From Devosia sp. A8/3-2 (GTDB taxonomy: Bacteria; Pseudomonadota; Alphaproteobacteria; Rhizobiales; Devosiaceae): a DNA stretch of 64,000 bases. Of the stretch, positions 9,709 through 19,465 are shown piece after piece. The stretch is taken from contig CP104975.1 of assembly GCA_025452255.1 (NCBI GenBank), positions 1 to 64,000 of the forward strand. Direction: 5' to 3'. The notes below the pieces were generated by a model that searched no databases, was not told the origin of the DNA, and worked only from the letters and a program-made list of their open reading frames with translations. The first letter of the stretch is position 1; the number at the start of each line of letters is the position of its first letter. The translations under genes and the position numbers were made by a program.

Positions 9709-9952
9709 TTGACGCTCTCACGGTGTGGCCGCCAACCGTTTTCCGTCGGCACGGGACAACCAATGCGAGGTGAATTGTTGGCGACGACAATACAATATCG
9801 CTTCTTCGATCCAGAACAAAGGGCGGAGACACACGCGAAATGCCGCAAACCCTTCCTTCCCGTCGCTCGAACGTAGATCGTTTAGATCAGAGGCCAATGG
9901 CCCCGGCCTCTCGACGGACATGCGGCCGTTCGGGCAGCTTTCGCAACCGCAG

Positions 9953-9977
9953 GAAACGGCGCAGCTGTTCGCGCGTT
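9953..9977 (+). promoter_or_regulatory. Candidate general-stress-response (EcfG-type) promoter
   Basis: GAAAC, 16 bases, CGTT. One mismatch to GGAAC-N16/17-CGTT, the known alphaproteobacterial EcfG promoter pattern. It lies 28 bases upstream of the preferred GTG start of the LOV kinase and would make the longer ORF start at 9840 unlikely. Confidence 0.4.
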
Positions 9978-10004
9978 GTAAGGGCGTGCTCCGGAGTAGC
10001 CCAC

Positions 10005-11045
10005 GTGTCCCATTCAGATCAATCATCGCCGCAATTCCATGGCGACGAGCCCACTGCCGCCTCGACCCGGGCATACTTCGACCGTAAGGAGTTGGCGTCA
10101 GTCGCCTTCGAGCGGACACGCATGCCCATGCTGATGACGGACGCCCAGCACCCCGACCTCCCGATCGTTTTTGTCAACAAGGCCTTCTTGGACCTTACCG
10201 GATATCAGGCCCAAGAAGTCATGGGCCGAAATTGCCGGTTTCTGCAGGGAGAGGGCACTCTGTCGGCTGCGGTGGCTGAAATTCGCCGAGGATTGTCCCA
10301 GCAACAAGAGGTCAATGTTGAGCTGCTGAATTACCGCAAGGACGGTTCCGCATTCTGGAACAAGCTTCATATCAGCCCAATCCACGATGACGATGGAAAG
10401 CTGATTTACCATTTTGCATCCCAGATCGATGTCACAGAGTACCGGAAAGTTCAGAGCCCGGAGGCTTCGGAGCACCGATTGCTAATGGAAGTGGATCACC
10501 GGGCTAAAAACGTGCTCGCGGTGGTCGACGGCATCGTACGGCTCTCGAAATCTGATGACGCGGCGCTATACGCAGCTGCTGTCCAGCAGCGCGTGCAGGC
10601 CCTTGCGGCTGCACACGCTCTGATGGCGGAGCGGGGCTGGCACGAGGTTTCCACGGAGCAAGTCGTAAAAGGCCAATTGCGGCAGTTTTCGTCCGATCGC
10701 ATCTCTCTCTCGGGGTCTGAGGTTATGGTCTCGGCCATCGAAATCCAACCGTTGGCATTGGCTCTGCATGAACTGATTGTCAACGCGGCGGTGCACGGGG
10801 CGTTGTCCGACGAGGGCGGGCAAGTGGCAGTCAACTGGACGCCGAAGCCTCAATATGGCGGCTTCGATCTCCACTGGCTGGAAACCGGAACAAAGGTACC
10901 AGAAAAACGAGAGCCCGGCTTTGGTACCATTATGGTGGACGCGATGATCCGACAGCAGCTCGGAGGCAGCATAGGCCGTCAATGGAAAGAGGATGGCCTG
11001 ACGATCCACATCAGCCTACCCGGTCCGTTGGCCAATCCTCGCTAG
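10005..11045 (+). CDS. LOV-domain HWE histidine kinase (blue-light sensor)
   Basis: The LOV domain contains the canonical flavin-adduct motif GRNCRFLQG, preceded by FVNKAFLDLTGYQAQEV and followed by NYRKDGSAFWNKLHISPIHDD. The kinase part has the H-box EVDHRAKNVLAVV, the N-box LALHELIVNAAVHGAL and the G-box PGFGT. The product is cytoplasmic; blue light would form a Cys-FMN adduct and alter autophosphorylation. An upstream ATG at 9840 is in frame, but the added 55 residues are Arg/Ser rich and non-coding in character, so I prefer GTG 10005 (VSHSDQSSPQ), which has GGAG upstream. LovK-like kinases feed the PhyR/EcfG stress response in other alphaproteobacteria. It is intact. Confidence 0.88.
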   Translation: MSHSDQSSPQFHGDEPTAASTRAYFDRKELASVAFERTRMPMLMTDAQHPDLPIVFVNKAFLDLTGYQAQEVMGRNCRFLQGEGTLSAAVAEIRRGLSQQQEVNVELLNYRKDGSAFWNKLHISPIHDDDGKLIYHFASQIDVTEYRKVQSPEASEHRLLMEVDHRAKNVLAVVDGIVRLSKSDDAALYAAAVQQRVQALAAAHALMAERGWHEVSTEQVVKGQLRQFSSDRISLSGSEVMVSAIEIQPLALALHELIVNAAVHGALSDEGGQVAVNWTPKPQYGGFDLHWLETGTKVPEKREPGFGTIMVDAMIRQQLGGSIGRQWKEDGLTIHISLPGPLANPR

Positions 11046-11314
11046 GTTCCGATAGGGCTTCGTAAGAACTCGGACCTACAGCTTTGCTGGGCTTGGTCTA
11101 AATCAGATGAGATCCTACCGGTCCCGCCAAGAGCGGTAATTTCTGGGTGTAATTGGTGAGGCGCTACGCGGGTGGGATAAAGGGCTCGGCTGCCACTTCT
11201 TTGGCCGACAGGAAACCGGAAAGACCGCAATGCTCCCTATGGCACTAGGTCCAGCTGACGCGTGCGGCGCCTCTTCTTGCTCACGGCCGAGGCGGGACCC
11301 CGGGGTTCCCTCCC

Positions 11315-12269
11315 TTACCCCCGACAGCGAGGGCCGAAGGCTTCGATAAACGGCACCTGGTTACGACCGACGCAGTGGAGATAAACGTGGTCTGCACCCA
11401 GCTCCACCAGTTCCCGGATCCAAGCCGAGTGCCGGCCGATGTCGGAGGATATCTTGACGCACTGAGAGATCTCCTCCTTGCCAACGGTACGACCGATGCG
11501 GTCGAAATCAGCTTGGCCGCCTTAGATCCCAGTTGACCTCCCCTCCGGCCGCAACAGGACCCCACTGATCAATGGCCTGATGAAACGCTTCCTCTTCGGT
11601 CGCTGCCCAACTTAAAGCATGCTGCAGATAAATGGGCTTGCCATCGCCGGCGACCTCCCGGAATGCGGCGATGACTCGGCGCGTGGTTTCGAGGTCACCG
11701 CCAGCCGTCGTAAGCAGACCATCAGCCCAACGGCCTACGAATGCCGCGGTCGCCGGCGTGACTGCCGCGCCGATGATTGGAACGCTGGTGTTCGGTCGTG
11801 AGTAAAGTCTGGCCTCGACGACAGTTACGCGCCCTCGATGGGTCACAGTCTCTCCCGCAAAGAGCGATCTTATTAACTCGACGCACTCGCCGAGCCGGGC
11901 GTTGCGTTCGGCCTTCTCCGGCCAGGCTTCACCGGTTATGGCCTCGTTGATAGCCTCGCCGCTGCCCAAGGCAAGCCAAAGTCGATCCGGGAACATTTCT
12001 CCACAGGTCGCCGCCGCTTGTGCAAGCACTGCCGGATGATAGCGATAGCCGGGTGCGGAAATTATGCCGAACGGCAAGGAGGTCGCCTGCATGGTTGCCC
12101 CGAGCCGGGACCACGCGAAGCCCGATTGCCCCCGGCGTTCGCTCCATGGGTGGAAATGGTCGCAGGATTTTGCCGCCACGAAGCCCGCCTGCTCCGCGAG
12201 AATGACGAGATCGCGAAGTTCGCCGGGGGCGAACTGCTCGTGCGAGGCGTGGTATCCGATCAAGGTCAT
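11315..12269 (-). pseudogene. LLM class flavin-dependent oxidoreductase (TIGR03885-like), one frameshift
   Basis: Starts MTLIGYHASHEQFAPGELRD at 12269. It contains CDHFHPWSER, the motif of a G6PD/MER-like F420 or FMN LLM subgroup, then GEMFPDRLWLALGSGEA and ADGLLTTAGG. The main frame ends near 11520 (VNWDLR); the remaining coding sequence continues in another frame (ADFDRIGRTVGKEEISQCV, HVYLHCVGRNQVPF) to TAA 11315. The joined length is about 317 residues. It follows the cysteine hydrolase in the same minus-strand cluster with treZ; family members of this kind are often found near trehalose or stress genes. The substrate is unknown. 11046-11314 downstream holds nothing recognisable. Confidence 0.78.
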
Positions 12270-12272
12270 GGG

Positions 12273-12867
12273 CTAGGGCTTCCAATCCTCGAGGAGTTCC
12301 TCGGTGGTGCAGGTTACCAATTGAAGTGCGAAGCGACTCTGGAAGATCCGGAGCATCGCATCGTGCGTCTCGTCCGCCGAGCCAAAGACCGCGTCGATGG
12401 GGAGTACGACTTGCAGGCCGTGGTCGATCGCGCCCATGACCGTCGCTGCCACGCAGACGTCCGTTTCGCCTCCGGTCACGACAATGGTGTCGGCATTGGC
12501 TGCCCTAAGGCTTCTGATGAGGTGCGGCTGGAACCGGGGAGAATAGACTGTCTTGTCCACCACGGCGGCGGGCGGGATGTAACGTGCAAGACTAGGGACT
12601 AGGTCCAATAGCTCGGGAGCCATTTGTGCTCGCGTCATCCCCGCCCATTTTTGATAGTAGCTTTTCCAGGCGCCAACCGCTTCGTCCTCTGAATATGGTG
12701 GCAGGAAGCGCGTGAAAATCGTCCGCGCAGGACGGATGTCGACCAGCGCCTCGACAGCAGGAAGCACGCCAGTTAGCCAAGATGCGTGCCATGGTGTGGA
12801 CTCGGCAGAACATGCGCTGCATATCGATGCACACGTGGACGGTTCTGTCGGTCGTCAGCTCACCCAT
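12273..12867 (-). pseudogene. Isochorismatase-like cysteine hydrolase, one frameshift
   Basis: Starts MGELTTDRTVHVCIDMQRMF at 12867; the Asp in CIDMQ is the first residue of the isochorismatase-fold triad. The frame shifts near 12809, after which ESTPWHASWLTGVLPAVEAL continues to the nucleophile region VTGGETDVCVAATVMGAIDHG, with the catalytic Cys preceded by the usual cis-peptide, ending at 12273. About 198 residues in total. The substrate is unknown (nicotinamidase/cysteine hydrolase superfamily). It lies 18 bases after treZ and three bases before the LLM gene, so all three are likely cotranscribed. Confidence 0.8.
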
Positions 12868-12885
12868 AATCTCACTCGCCGATAC

Positions 12886-14724
12886 TCATACGGTTATCGT
12901 CCAAAGAACGGTCCACGGTCCGAGACGCCTCTCCTCGGCAAAACCTTGAAGATAAATTGTGCGACCGATCAGGGCCGGGAGGCCTGTCTGGGCGTCGTTA
13001 TCCGAGTTGGCGTAGAGACGAAGTACGGACCCGTCTCCCATATTCCAGCTCACCAGAACAGCCTTTGGGCCCAATACCTCGTGATGCGACGCAAAACCTT
13101 CCTGACCGAACAGCCGGGGTATGATTTCCATCGTACGAACGTCGATCAGGGACCGATAGTGCTCCAGCCAGTGGGTATGCGGCTCATGCTTAAGGTTCTC
13201 CCAGTCTAACTTGGCCGACCTAAATGTTTTGACGCTGGTCGGATCGACCGCTTCTTCCACGTTGGGCTTGGTGGGGTCCTCGTGCTCGGGAGTGCTCTTC
13301 AGCTCCTCCCGGCGCCCCTTGCGCACGACATCGCGCATTTCGGCCGGAACGTCGGAGAAAAAGGGGAAAGGCTTTCTGCTGGACCACTCCTCGCCCATGA
13401 ACAGCATGGGTATTTGCGGGGACAGCAAATAGACGGCCGTCAGGGCTTTCACTGCGTCCTCGTTGGCCAGTTTGGCAATGCGATCGCCCTTGACCCGGTT
13501 ACCGACCTGATCGTGATCCTGCATGTAGACGACGAATGAAGTCGCCGGCAGGCCGACGCTCGGTTCGCCCCGCTTCATCCCTTCATGCGGCTTGACCTCT
13601 CCCCGGTAAGCGAACCCCTCGGCAAGTGCCCTAGCCAGCTTGTCCGAACGCTCCTCGAGGTTGTCGAAGTCGGCGTAGTAGCCGGTGTTCTCGCCGGTGG
13701 CGGCGGCATGCAGCAGATGATGGACGTCATCATTCCATTGCGCTGTGTAGTGGACGGGCTCTGCCCCGCTGTTCCGCCGAAGCCAGATTTCCTGGTTCTC
13801 CGAGTTTTCGACGATGAGGTGCGTGTACCGGTGCGGCCGTGCAGCTCGAAGGCGCGCGGCGAGCACTTCCAGAATATGGGTGGTGCTGTCGTCCGCAATG
13901 GCGTGCACCGCGTCGAAGCGGAGACCATCGAAGTTGAACTCGGTGATCCAGTAGAGGGCACTCTCGATGACGAGCTCCCTGACCACGGCGGCACCCGGGC
14001 CGTCGAAGTTGATGGCCTCGCCCCGGGGGCTCGTGTGCTTCTTGGTGAAAATCGGCGCAATGGCGGGGAGATAATTCCCATGCGGACCGAAGTGGTTGTA
14101 GACGACGTCGAGAAAGACCATTAGCGACCGGCGATGAGCCGCATCGATGAATGCCTTAAGGTCTTCGGGCCGGCCATAGCTTGAATCGGGCGCGAACCAC
14201 ATGGCGCCGTCATAGCCCCAGTTGAACTTTCCATAGAACTGGGCAAGCGGCATGATTTGGATCGCCGTAATGCCCGAGCGCGCCAAATGGTCCAGCTTGG
14301 CGATGGCTGCTCTGAACGTGCCCTCTTCGGTGAAGGTGCCGATATGGAGCTCATAGATCACGGCCTCTTCCCGGGGCCGCCCCCTCCAGTCGGGGTCGGT
14401 CCGGGCATAGTCGCGTGGCTCTATGACCTCGCTGAAACCATGAATGCCTTCGGGCTGGTGACGCGAAGCCGGATCGGGAATTTCCGAGCCATCGGGGAGC
14501 ACATATTTATAAAGGCTGCCGGCTTTGACGTTGTCGACGTCAAGCCGGTGCCAACTGTCGCCTATGGCATCGAGTTCCAACAGCGTGCGACGGCCCTTCA
14601 CCTTGAGGCGCATCGTCTTGCATTTCGGCGCCCAGATCTTGAAGCGGGTTCCGCCATTTCGCGGCTCGGCGCCGAAGCGCATCTTGTGACTGCGGGCGAG
14701 TGTATTAGGCTTGGAACGCAGCAT
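12886..14724 (-). CDS. treZ: Malto-oligosyltrehalose trehalohydrolase
   Basis: A 612-residue GH13 enzyme that releases trehalose from maltooligosyl-trehalose in the cytoplasm. Visible elements: an N-terminal carbohydrate-binding-like domain (GTRFKIWAPKC), VIYELHIGTFTEEGTF, IMPLAQFYGKFNWGYDG, VVYNHFGPHGNYL, the nucleophile region GLRFDAVHAI, the acid/base region LIVENSENQEIW and the transition-state Asp in YMQDHDQVGNR. ATG 14724 lies 18 bases after the stop of the DUF6766 gene; MRFGAEP at 14682 is an alternative. The frame is also open far upstream, through the DUF6766 gene, because of frameshifts there. Trehalose synthesis is a classic osmotic/desiccation stress function. TreY is not in the window. 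Confidence 0.92.
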   Translation of the reverse strand: MLRSKPNTLARSHKMRFGAEPRNGGTRFKIWAPKCKTMRLKVKGRRTLLELDAIGDSWHRLDVDNVKAGSLYKYVLPDGSEIPDPASRHQPEGIHGFSEVIEPRDYARTDPDWRGRPREEAVIYELHIGTFTEEGTFRAAIAKLDHLARSGITAIQIMPLAQFYGKFNWGYDGAMWFAPDSSYGRPEDLKAFIDAAHRRSLMVFLDVVYNHFGPHGNYLPAIAPIFTKKHTSPRGEAINFDGPGAAVVRELVIESALYWITEFNFDGLRFDAVHAIADDSTTHILEVLAARLRAARPHRYTHLIVENSENQEIWLRRNSGAEPVHYTAQWNDDVHHLLHAAATGENTGYYADFDNLEERSDKLARALAEGFAYRGEVKPHEGMKRGEPSVGLPATSFVVYMQDHDQVGNRVKGDRIAKLANEDAVKALTAVYLLSPQIPMLFMGEEWSSRKPFPFFSDVPAEMRDVVRKGRREELKSTPEHEDPTKPNVEEAVDPTSVKTFRSAKLDWENLKHEPHTHWLEHYRSLIDVRTMEIIPRLFGQEGFASHHEVLGPKAVLVSWNMGDGSVLRLYANSDNDAQTGLPALIGRTIYLQGFAEERRLGPWTVLWTITV

Positions 14725-14741
14725 AACTCTAATGTCCGGTT

Positions 14742-15398
14742 TTAGAATGGATCCGCGACGGGCTTGGATTCCGGCGATCCGCGCTGGCGCAGGACGATGG
14801 AGAGCACGACGAGAACGGCCGTCGACAGGAATTCCGACTGCCAGTTTTGAAAGCTCTCGAACCAGAGCTGCGGATCGACCAGATATTGCCAGACGCTCTG
14901 CGTGGCCTCGCCATGCAAGATGGCGTCCTCGTTGGCGGCCCCGGCACTGGGCAGCCAGTGCAGAACGAAGGAGCCGACGAAGAGCAACAGCAGGCCGATG
15001 CCCAATGAATAGGAAATAGAGGAATGACCAAATCCCGCCCGCCTTCACCGGCCGGGGCGTATCCCTTTCCCCACGTTTCTCATTTGGGTCGGCATCTTCG
15101 GGATTGGCATTATCGGGGTCTTTCGACTCCGCCGACCCTCGCTGGAACAGCATGACAGTCATGATGACATAGGCCGACATCTGCAAAATTCGCTCTCCCA
15201 ATTCTCAAATAGGGTGGACTGGAAGGACGAGCTGAAGAAATAATCGATGAGGCCGACAGGGCCTTGCCCGTGCGCCTGCAGCATGGAATTTTCGTCGATC
15301 CAGCCGGACCAAAGCATGCCGATGAGGCAAAGAGCGAACAGGCTCATCAAGCCGATTGTCAGCCCGTTATCTCGGAGGTACCGCGCCGCTTTCTTCAC
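14742..15398 (-). pseudogene. DUF6766 family membrane protein, two frameshifts
   Basis: Starts MKKAARYLRDNGLTIGLMSL at 15398, with a first membrane helix (residues about 12-32) and a WSGWIDENSMLQAHGQ segment. The frame shifts near 15183, continues LQMSAYVIMTVMLFQRGSAESKDP, shifts again near 15010, then has GLLLLFVGSFVLHWLPSAG and FQNWQSEFLSTAVLVVLSIVLRQRGSPESK to 14742. The two halves are similar (QS-LFENWESEF / FQNWQSEF, then a helix, then QRGS-ESK), an internal duplication typical of the family. Function is unknown; its location upstream of treZ and a stress-type promoter suggests a stress role. Confidence 0.78.
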
Positions 15399-15437
15399 GA
15401 TCTATCCTTCCCGACGGCGATCTCGTCGCTGGCTAAG

Positions 15438-15462
15438 AATGATCGATTGGCGCAACTGTTCC
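15438..15462 (-). promoter_or_regulatory. Candidate general-stress-response promoter of DUF6766-treZ
   Basis: On the minus strand: GGAAC (15462-15458), 16 bases, CATT (15441-15438). One mismatch in the -10 element relative to GGAAC-N16-CGTT. It lies about 40 bases before the DUF6766 start. Confidence 0.4.
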
Positions 15463-15601
15463 CTGCGATTTCAATGGTCGAATCTACGGCAGAGCCGAAT
15501 CGTTGCACGGTCGCACGCGAAGGATCTCCAGTCGGCCGGGATGTCGTTACACTCCGCGAAGGGGAGACCGGCCGAGCTTAAACATCGCGCTCGGCACAGG
15601 G

Positions 15602-16000
15602 TTAGGTAGGGCCAGATGCTGGCGACCCGTTTTGCACGGCCTCGAGCAATATCGACGCGATCTGACGCTCGTCGGCAGGCTTGGAAAAACGCCTGATGTC
15701 GCTGTATCGCGCCGGCACGATGCTGTCGTCATATCCTGTAGAGAAGACGTAAGGGACGTTCCGGCGGCTAAGCTCGTCCGCCAATGGAAAGACCATCCGC
15801 CCCTGAACGCTGACGTCGAGCACCGCGCCCGCGATGTCGGGGAGCTTGTCCAAGCGCTCCGGGGCTTTCTCTATGTTTTCGATAGGCCCGACGACGTCCG
15901 CACCCATGGAGTGCAGCATATCGACAAGATCGGCCACGACCAGCAGGTCATCCTCAACCACCAGAATGCGACGGCCGCCAAAGCTGTTGTCAGTTGCCAT
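15602..16000 (-). CDS. Single-domain response regulator (REC)
   Basis: A protein of 132 residues starting MATDNSFGGRRILVVEDD at 16000 after a GGAGG site. It is a receiver domain with all key residues: acidic pair in VVEDD, phospho-acceptor Asp in GAVLDVSV, Thr/Ser in FSTGYDD and Lys in RRFSKPAD. There is no output domain. Regulators of this compact type usually act with HWE/HisKA_2 kinases in alphaproteobacteria, often as phosphate sinks or stress-pathway modulators; two such kinases lie 5-6 kb away. The upstream promoter matches the general-stress pattern exactly. It is intact. Confidence 0.88.
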   Translation of the reverse strand: MATDNSFGGRRILVVEDDLLVVADLVDMLHSMGADVVGPIENIEKAPERLDKLPDIAGAVLDVSVQGRMVFPLADELSRRNVPYVFSTGYDDSIVPARYSDIRRFSKPADERQIASILLEAVQNGSPASGPT

Positions 16001-16019
16001 AAGAACCTCCGAAGTGAGG

Positions 16020-16044
16020 AACATAGAACCATGTCGCTGGTTCC
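16020..16044 (-). promoter_or_regulatory. General-stress-response (EcfG-type) promoter of the response regulator
   Basis: Minus strand GGAAC (16044-16040), 17 bases, GTT (16022-16020): an exact match to the known GGAAC-N17-GTT pattern. The -10 lies about 20 bases before the ATG at 16000, so a very short leader is implied. Confidence 0.55.
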
Positions 16045-16127
16045 ACACCGGCGCTTTCGACTTGGGCTCTCAAGGGAGCTGGCTATCCTGGGCAAGCAGC
16101 CTTGAGATCTGATGCGCTCTCTTACAG

Positions 16128-16152
16128 GCAACTCTCGTCTCGCCTTACCGTT
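16128..16152 (+). promoter_or_regulatory. Candidate general-stress-response promoter of the DUF892 gene
   Basis: GCAAC (16128-16132), 16 bases, CGTT (16149-16152), one mismatch from GGAAC-N16-CGTT. It lies 27 bases before the ATG at 16180 and is divergent from the response-regulator promoter. Confidence 0.45.
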
Positions 16153-16179
16153 AGGCGAATTCCAAAACGGAGAGTTTCA

Positions 16180-16690
16180 ATGACCACCACTTCCCATGAC
16201 CTGTTCGTCACTGGCCTTAAGAACGCCCACGCGATGGAAAACCAGTGCGTTGTCAATCATGAAGCCACAGGCCAGCCGCATCGAAAACTATCCAGATGTC
16301 GAGGCACAACTGAAAAGACACATCGCCGAAACCGAAGGGCAGATTAGCCGACTGGAGCGGATCCTCGATAGCCTCGACGAGGACAAGTCCTCGCTCAAGG
16401 ATCTTGCTCTCTCGGTGGCCGGTACCTTCGCAGCCGTCGGGCACACCGTCGCCCCTGATGAAATCCTCAAGAACTCCATGGCAAACTTCGCCTTCGAGAA
16501 CTTCGAAATCGCGGCCTACAAGTCGCTCATTGCCCCGGCTGAGGCTAGCGGTAACGATGGGGCTATCGCAGATCTCGAAGCCAACCTCAACGAAGAGCTG
16601 GCCATGGCCGAATGGCTGGACCAGAATATTGAGGGGGTGACACTGAAGTTTGCCTCCCTCAAAGAGGCTGGCGAAACCGCCAAGAAGTGA
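16180..16690 (+). pseudogene. DUF892 ferritin-like (YciE/YciF-type) stress protein, one frameshift
   Basis: Starts MTTTSHDLFVTGLKNAHAMENQ at ATG 16180 (ACGGAG upstream). The frame shifts near 16245, then runs ALSIMKPQASRIENYPDV, ETEGQISRLERILDSLDEDKSS, and FAFENFEIAAYKSLIAPAE with LNEELAMAEWLDQNIEGVT. The AME/E..Q, E-xx-H-like and E-xx-AEW pattern is that of the DUF892 four-helix ferritin-like fold that may bind a di-iron centre. It is about 170 residues, the normal length. YciE/YciF proteins are induced by general and osmotic stress; the promoter just upstream agrees. Confidence 0.85.
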
Positions 16691-16699
16691 GCTGATGCA

Positions 16700-16724
16700 G
16701 GGCGCGCCCAGCGCCCCGCTTTAA
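16700..16724 (+). terminator. Weak rho-independent-like hairpin after the DUF892 gene
   Basis: GGGCGC, loop GCCCA, GCGCCC, then CGCTTTAA. A six-pair GC stem ten bases after the stop, with only a short T tract. The following 16725-17154 contains nothing I can recognise as a gene. Confidence 0.4.
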
Positions 16725-17154
16725 CTTGGTGCCAGTACCATTTGCCCGCTTACGGTTTGCTTGGCGTCTAAACAATAGTCCCCTGAGATCTAGTCACGAA
16801 GGCGCTCTTCCGCGCGGGCTTTCGCTCAACTGCTTCTCAGCCCCACTCCATGCGGCGCTGGCTAACCCGCGTCCTCGCATGGACTGGAGTAACCGGCCCG
16901 TTTCATGACCAACACCATCGCCCGCTCCACATTGGCATTATGCGATTTCGAAGACCGGATTACGCACTTCCAACCTCATCACCGCTCTTCGACCATCCAA
17001 GGCCCGGCGCCGTTACTGAGCGGTTCTAGAGTGCTGACTCGCAGAGACCTCTGCCTTCCCACTTCGCTCAGACTTTCGCAATTTGCACATGGCTTCGCGA
17101 CTGATCGGTCGTGGGCGCATTATTCACTAAACCAACTGAGATGGAGATAAGTTA

Positions 17155-17853
17155 TGGCCGACTACGAACTTCTCTACTGGTCTGCTCCCTTCCGCGGCCA
17201 GTTTGTCCGGGCGGTGCTGGCCTTTGCTGGCAAAACCCGGACAGAGGGGGTGACGCGAAAATCTCGAAGCTAATGGAGGGCCCGGTGGGAGAGATGCCCG
17301 TACCCTTTATGGGGCCGCCTGTGCTGATCGACCACAAGGCCGATGTGGCCCTCGCCGAAATGCCGGCCATCATCCTCTATCTGGGTGAAACATTAGACCT
17401 AATGCCGGATACCGCTGCCCTGCGCGCCATGACAATCAAAATCGTCAATGACGCCAACGACGTCATCGATGAAATCACGCTTAACGGCGGTGACCATATG
17501 TGGACCGAAAAGCGTTGGGAGGACTTCATGCCGCGGCTCGCAAAGTGGATGAGCCTTTGGGAGGACACTGGCCGTCGCTATGGGCTGGAGAAGGACGCCG
17601 GCTTTATCTTGGGTGGTCGCACGCCGGCATTGCCGACGTAATCACCGCTACGCTTTGGTCCACTATGACGGACCGTTTCAGCAAAATCAGCGATCTGTTT
17701 GAGAAAAGCGCGCCCCTGACGGCGGCGCTTTGCCAGCGCGTCTCTACGTTACCACCCCTTGTCAAGTTGGCGGAAACGGCGCGTAGGGACTTTGGACAAG
17801 CCTATGCTGGCGGGCAAATTGGCGCCTCCATGGCCAAGATACTCAACGACTAG
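17155..17853 (+). pseudogene. Glutathione S-transferase family protein, two frameshifts
   Basis: Starts MADYELLYWSAPFRGQFVRA at ATG 17155 (GGAGATAAG upstream), a thioredoxin-like N-terminal GST fold; MPVPFMGPPVLID then carries the cis-Pro and AEMPAIILYLGE the glutathione-site Glu-Met/Ser-type segment. The frame shifts near 17255 and near 17612; the last part (HAGIADVITATLWSTMTDRF) is the C-terminal helical domain. Total length is about 232 residues. It probably conjugates or reduces with glutathione; the substrate is not predictable. The three segments align end to end without loss, so indel errors are likely. Confidence 0.8.
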
Positions 17854-17928
17854 CTATAACTCCGCCTGCCCCTCTGGCGTGGTTAGCGAATGGTCTGCTT
17901 TCAGAAGAGTCTGTAAGGAAAGCAGCCC

Positions 17929-18905
17929 TCAAATGCTCTCAGCAATGATCTCGAATGATCGCATCCTTGCGTCATGATCGAACACATCCGAGACGATCAT
18001 CACTTCGTCCGCCGCGGTTTGGGTGATCAGTTCCTTGAGACGCGATTGCACGGTCTCCGGCGCCCCGTAAATTGAGAATGCCAGCATGTGAGCCGCCTGT
18101 TCTTTTTCGGCCGGGGTCCAGTAGTCCTCGATATCGTCGATGGGCGGTTGGGTCAGCCCGCGGCTTCCATGAAAAATATTGGCGAAGGACATTTGCTGGC
18201 TTGTTGCCAATCGGCGCGCTTCTGCGTCGGTCTCGGCGGCGATTATGTTGACGCCAATCATGGCATGCGGCGCTGCCAACTGCTCTGACGGTTTGAACCT
18301 GCTGCGATAGATTTCAAGAGCCGGCATGAGCATATCCGGCGCGAAATGCGACGCGAATGCATAGGGCAGGCCGAGTTCGGCCGCCAGCTGCGCGCCAAAG
18401 GTGCTGGAGCCGAGAATCCAGAGTGGCACTTCTGTGCCCGCCGCAGGAACCGCTTGCAGGCGCTGGCCGAGTTCGGCAGGGGCAGAAATAGGCCCGGAGT
18501 TCGAGCACGTCCTGCGGAAAGTTTTCGGCATTGGCCGGCGAACGCCGCAGTGCCCGCACTGTCATCTGGTCAGTCCCGGGCGCGCGGCCTAGCCCCAGAT
18601 CGATGCGGCCCGGATGCAAATGAGCCAAGGTGCCGAACTGTTCGGCGATGATATAGGGTGCGTGGTTAGGCAGCATGACGCCGCCGGCTCCAACGCGGAT
18701 TGTTTTCGTGCCTGCAGCGATATGCGCTACCGCTAACGCAGTGGCCGCACTGGCAATGCCCGGCGCGTTGTGATGCTCGGCAACCCAATAGCGCGTGTAG
18801 CCGAGTTCCTCGGCTCGACCGGCTGCGTCGCGCGCGATCGAGCGCCTCACGTGGACCCGAGCCTTCATTGACCCGCACCAGATCGAGTATTGAGAGGGAT
18901 GCCAT
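17929..18905 (-). pseudogene. LLM class flavin-dependent oxidoreductase (MsnO8-like), two frameshifts
   Basis: Starts [23 protein letters not shown] at 18905. It has the luciferase-like pattern [24 protein letters not shown], then [40 protein letters not shown], and after a shift near 18490 [31 protein letters not shown]. Another shift lies near 18840. The joined product is about 325 residues, the usual length of this FMN-dependent single-component subgroup. It is the fourth LLM gene in the window and belongs to a different subgroup from the other three. The substrate is unknown. Confidence 0.82.
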
Positions 18906-19189
18906 GGTAACTCCTAATCATCGTAATATGCCGATATAGGGAGGGGATGGGTTAATTGCGAGACACAAGTCGACCATTGGCTGCTCTCAAGACCGCGGGA
19001 CGCCGTGGGGGCGCGTCATGTTGCAGGCTTGCCCGAACGCCTCTTTCATCTCACTGTGGAGTGTCTGCTTGATGGTTAAGCCGAGCCGCCAAAGATGAAC
19101 TTGCAAAGCGTGAAAATCGCTCTGCGGCGTGAATCGGAGCCATCCCAATGTCCGCTTATGGGGGACCGTCAAACTCACGATGGCAACAT

Positions 19190-19265
19190 CGGATCGGGGA
19201 GCGGCCGATCCGCTTGCGGCCGTGCCGGGTTCCAAACCGCATATTATGCAGATCCAAAATCAGCC
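19190..19265 (+). repeat. Intergenic palindromic repeat, copy C
   Basis: GGATCGGGGAGCGGCCGATC then GGGTTCCAAACCGCATATTA ending TGCAGATCC (core about 19237-19250). It lies between a minus-strand gene start and the toxin-antitoxin operon. No gene is evident in 18906-19465 otherwise. Confidence 0.8.
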
Positions 19266-19465
19266 CGCGGCAGTTCGCTTCGCGGCATGTCTGGACGTCG
19301 AGAAATACCATCATCGCGAGGCGATCCCGATACATCCATCGAGAGACACATATCCCGCGGTTGAAGGCGATGCCATTGGGTCGCTGGCGAACTCCTCGCC
19401 AACCGCGCAATCTTGCTAAGAGCCCTCTATCTGGCTATATTACTGGAAATACTCTGGAGGTCATC

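Noticed and set aside
9840..10004. Longer N-terminus of the LOV kinase from ATG 9840
   Set aside because: Residues are Arg/Ser rich and not coding-like, and the candidate promoter at 9953-9977 would lie inside.
12886..15201. A 771-residue protein with an extra N-terminus on TreZ
   Set aside because: The N-terminal 159 residues are fragments and shadows of the DUF6766 gene; TreZ has normal length from 14724.
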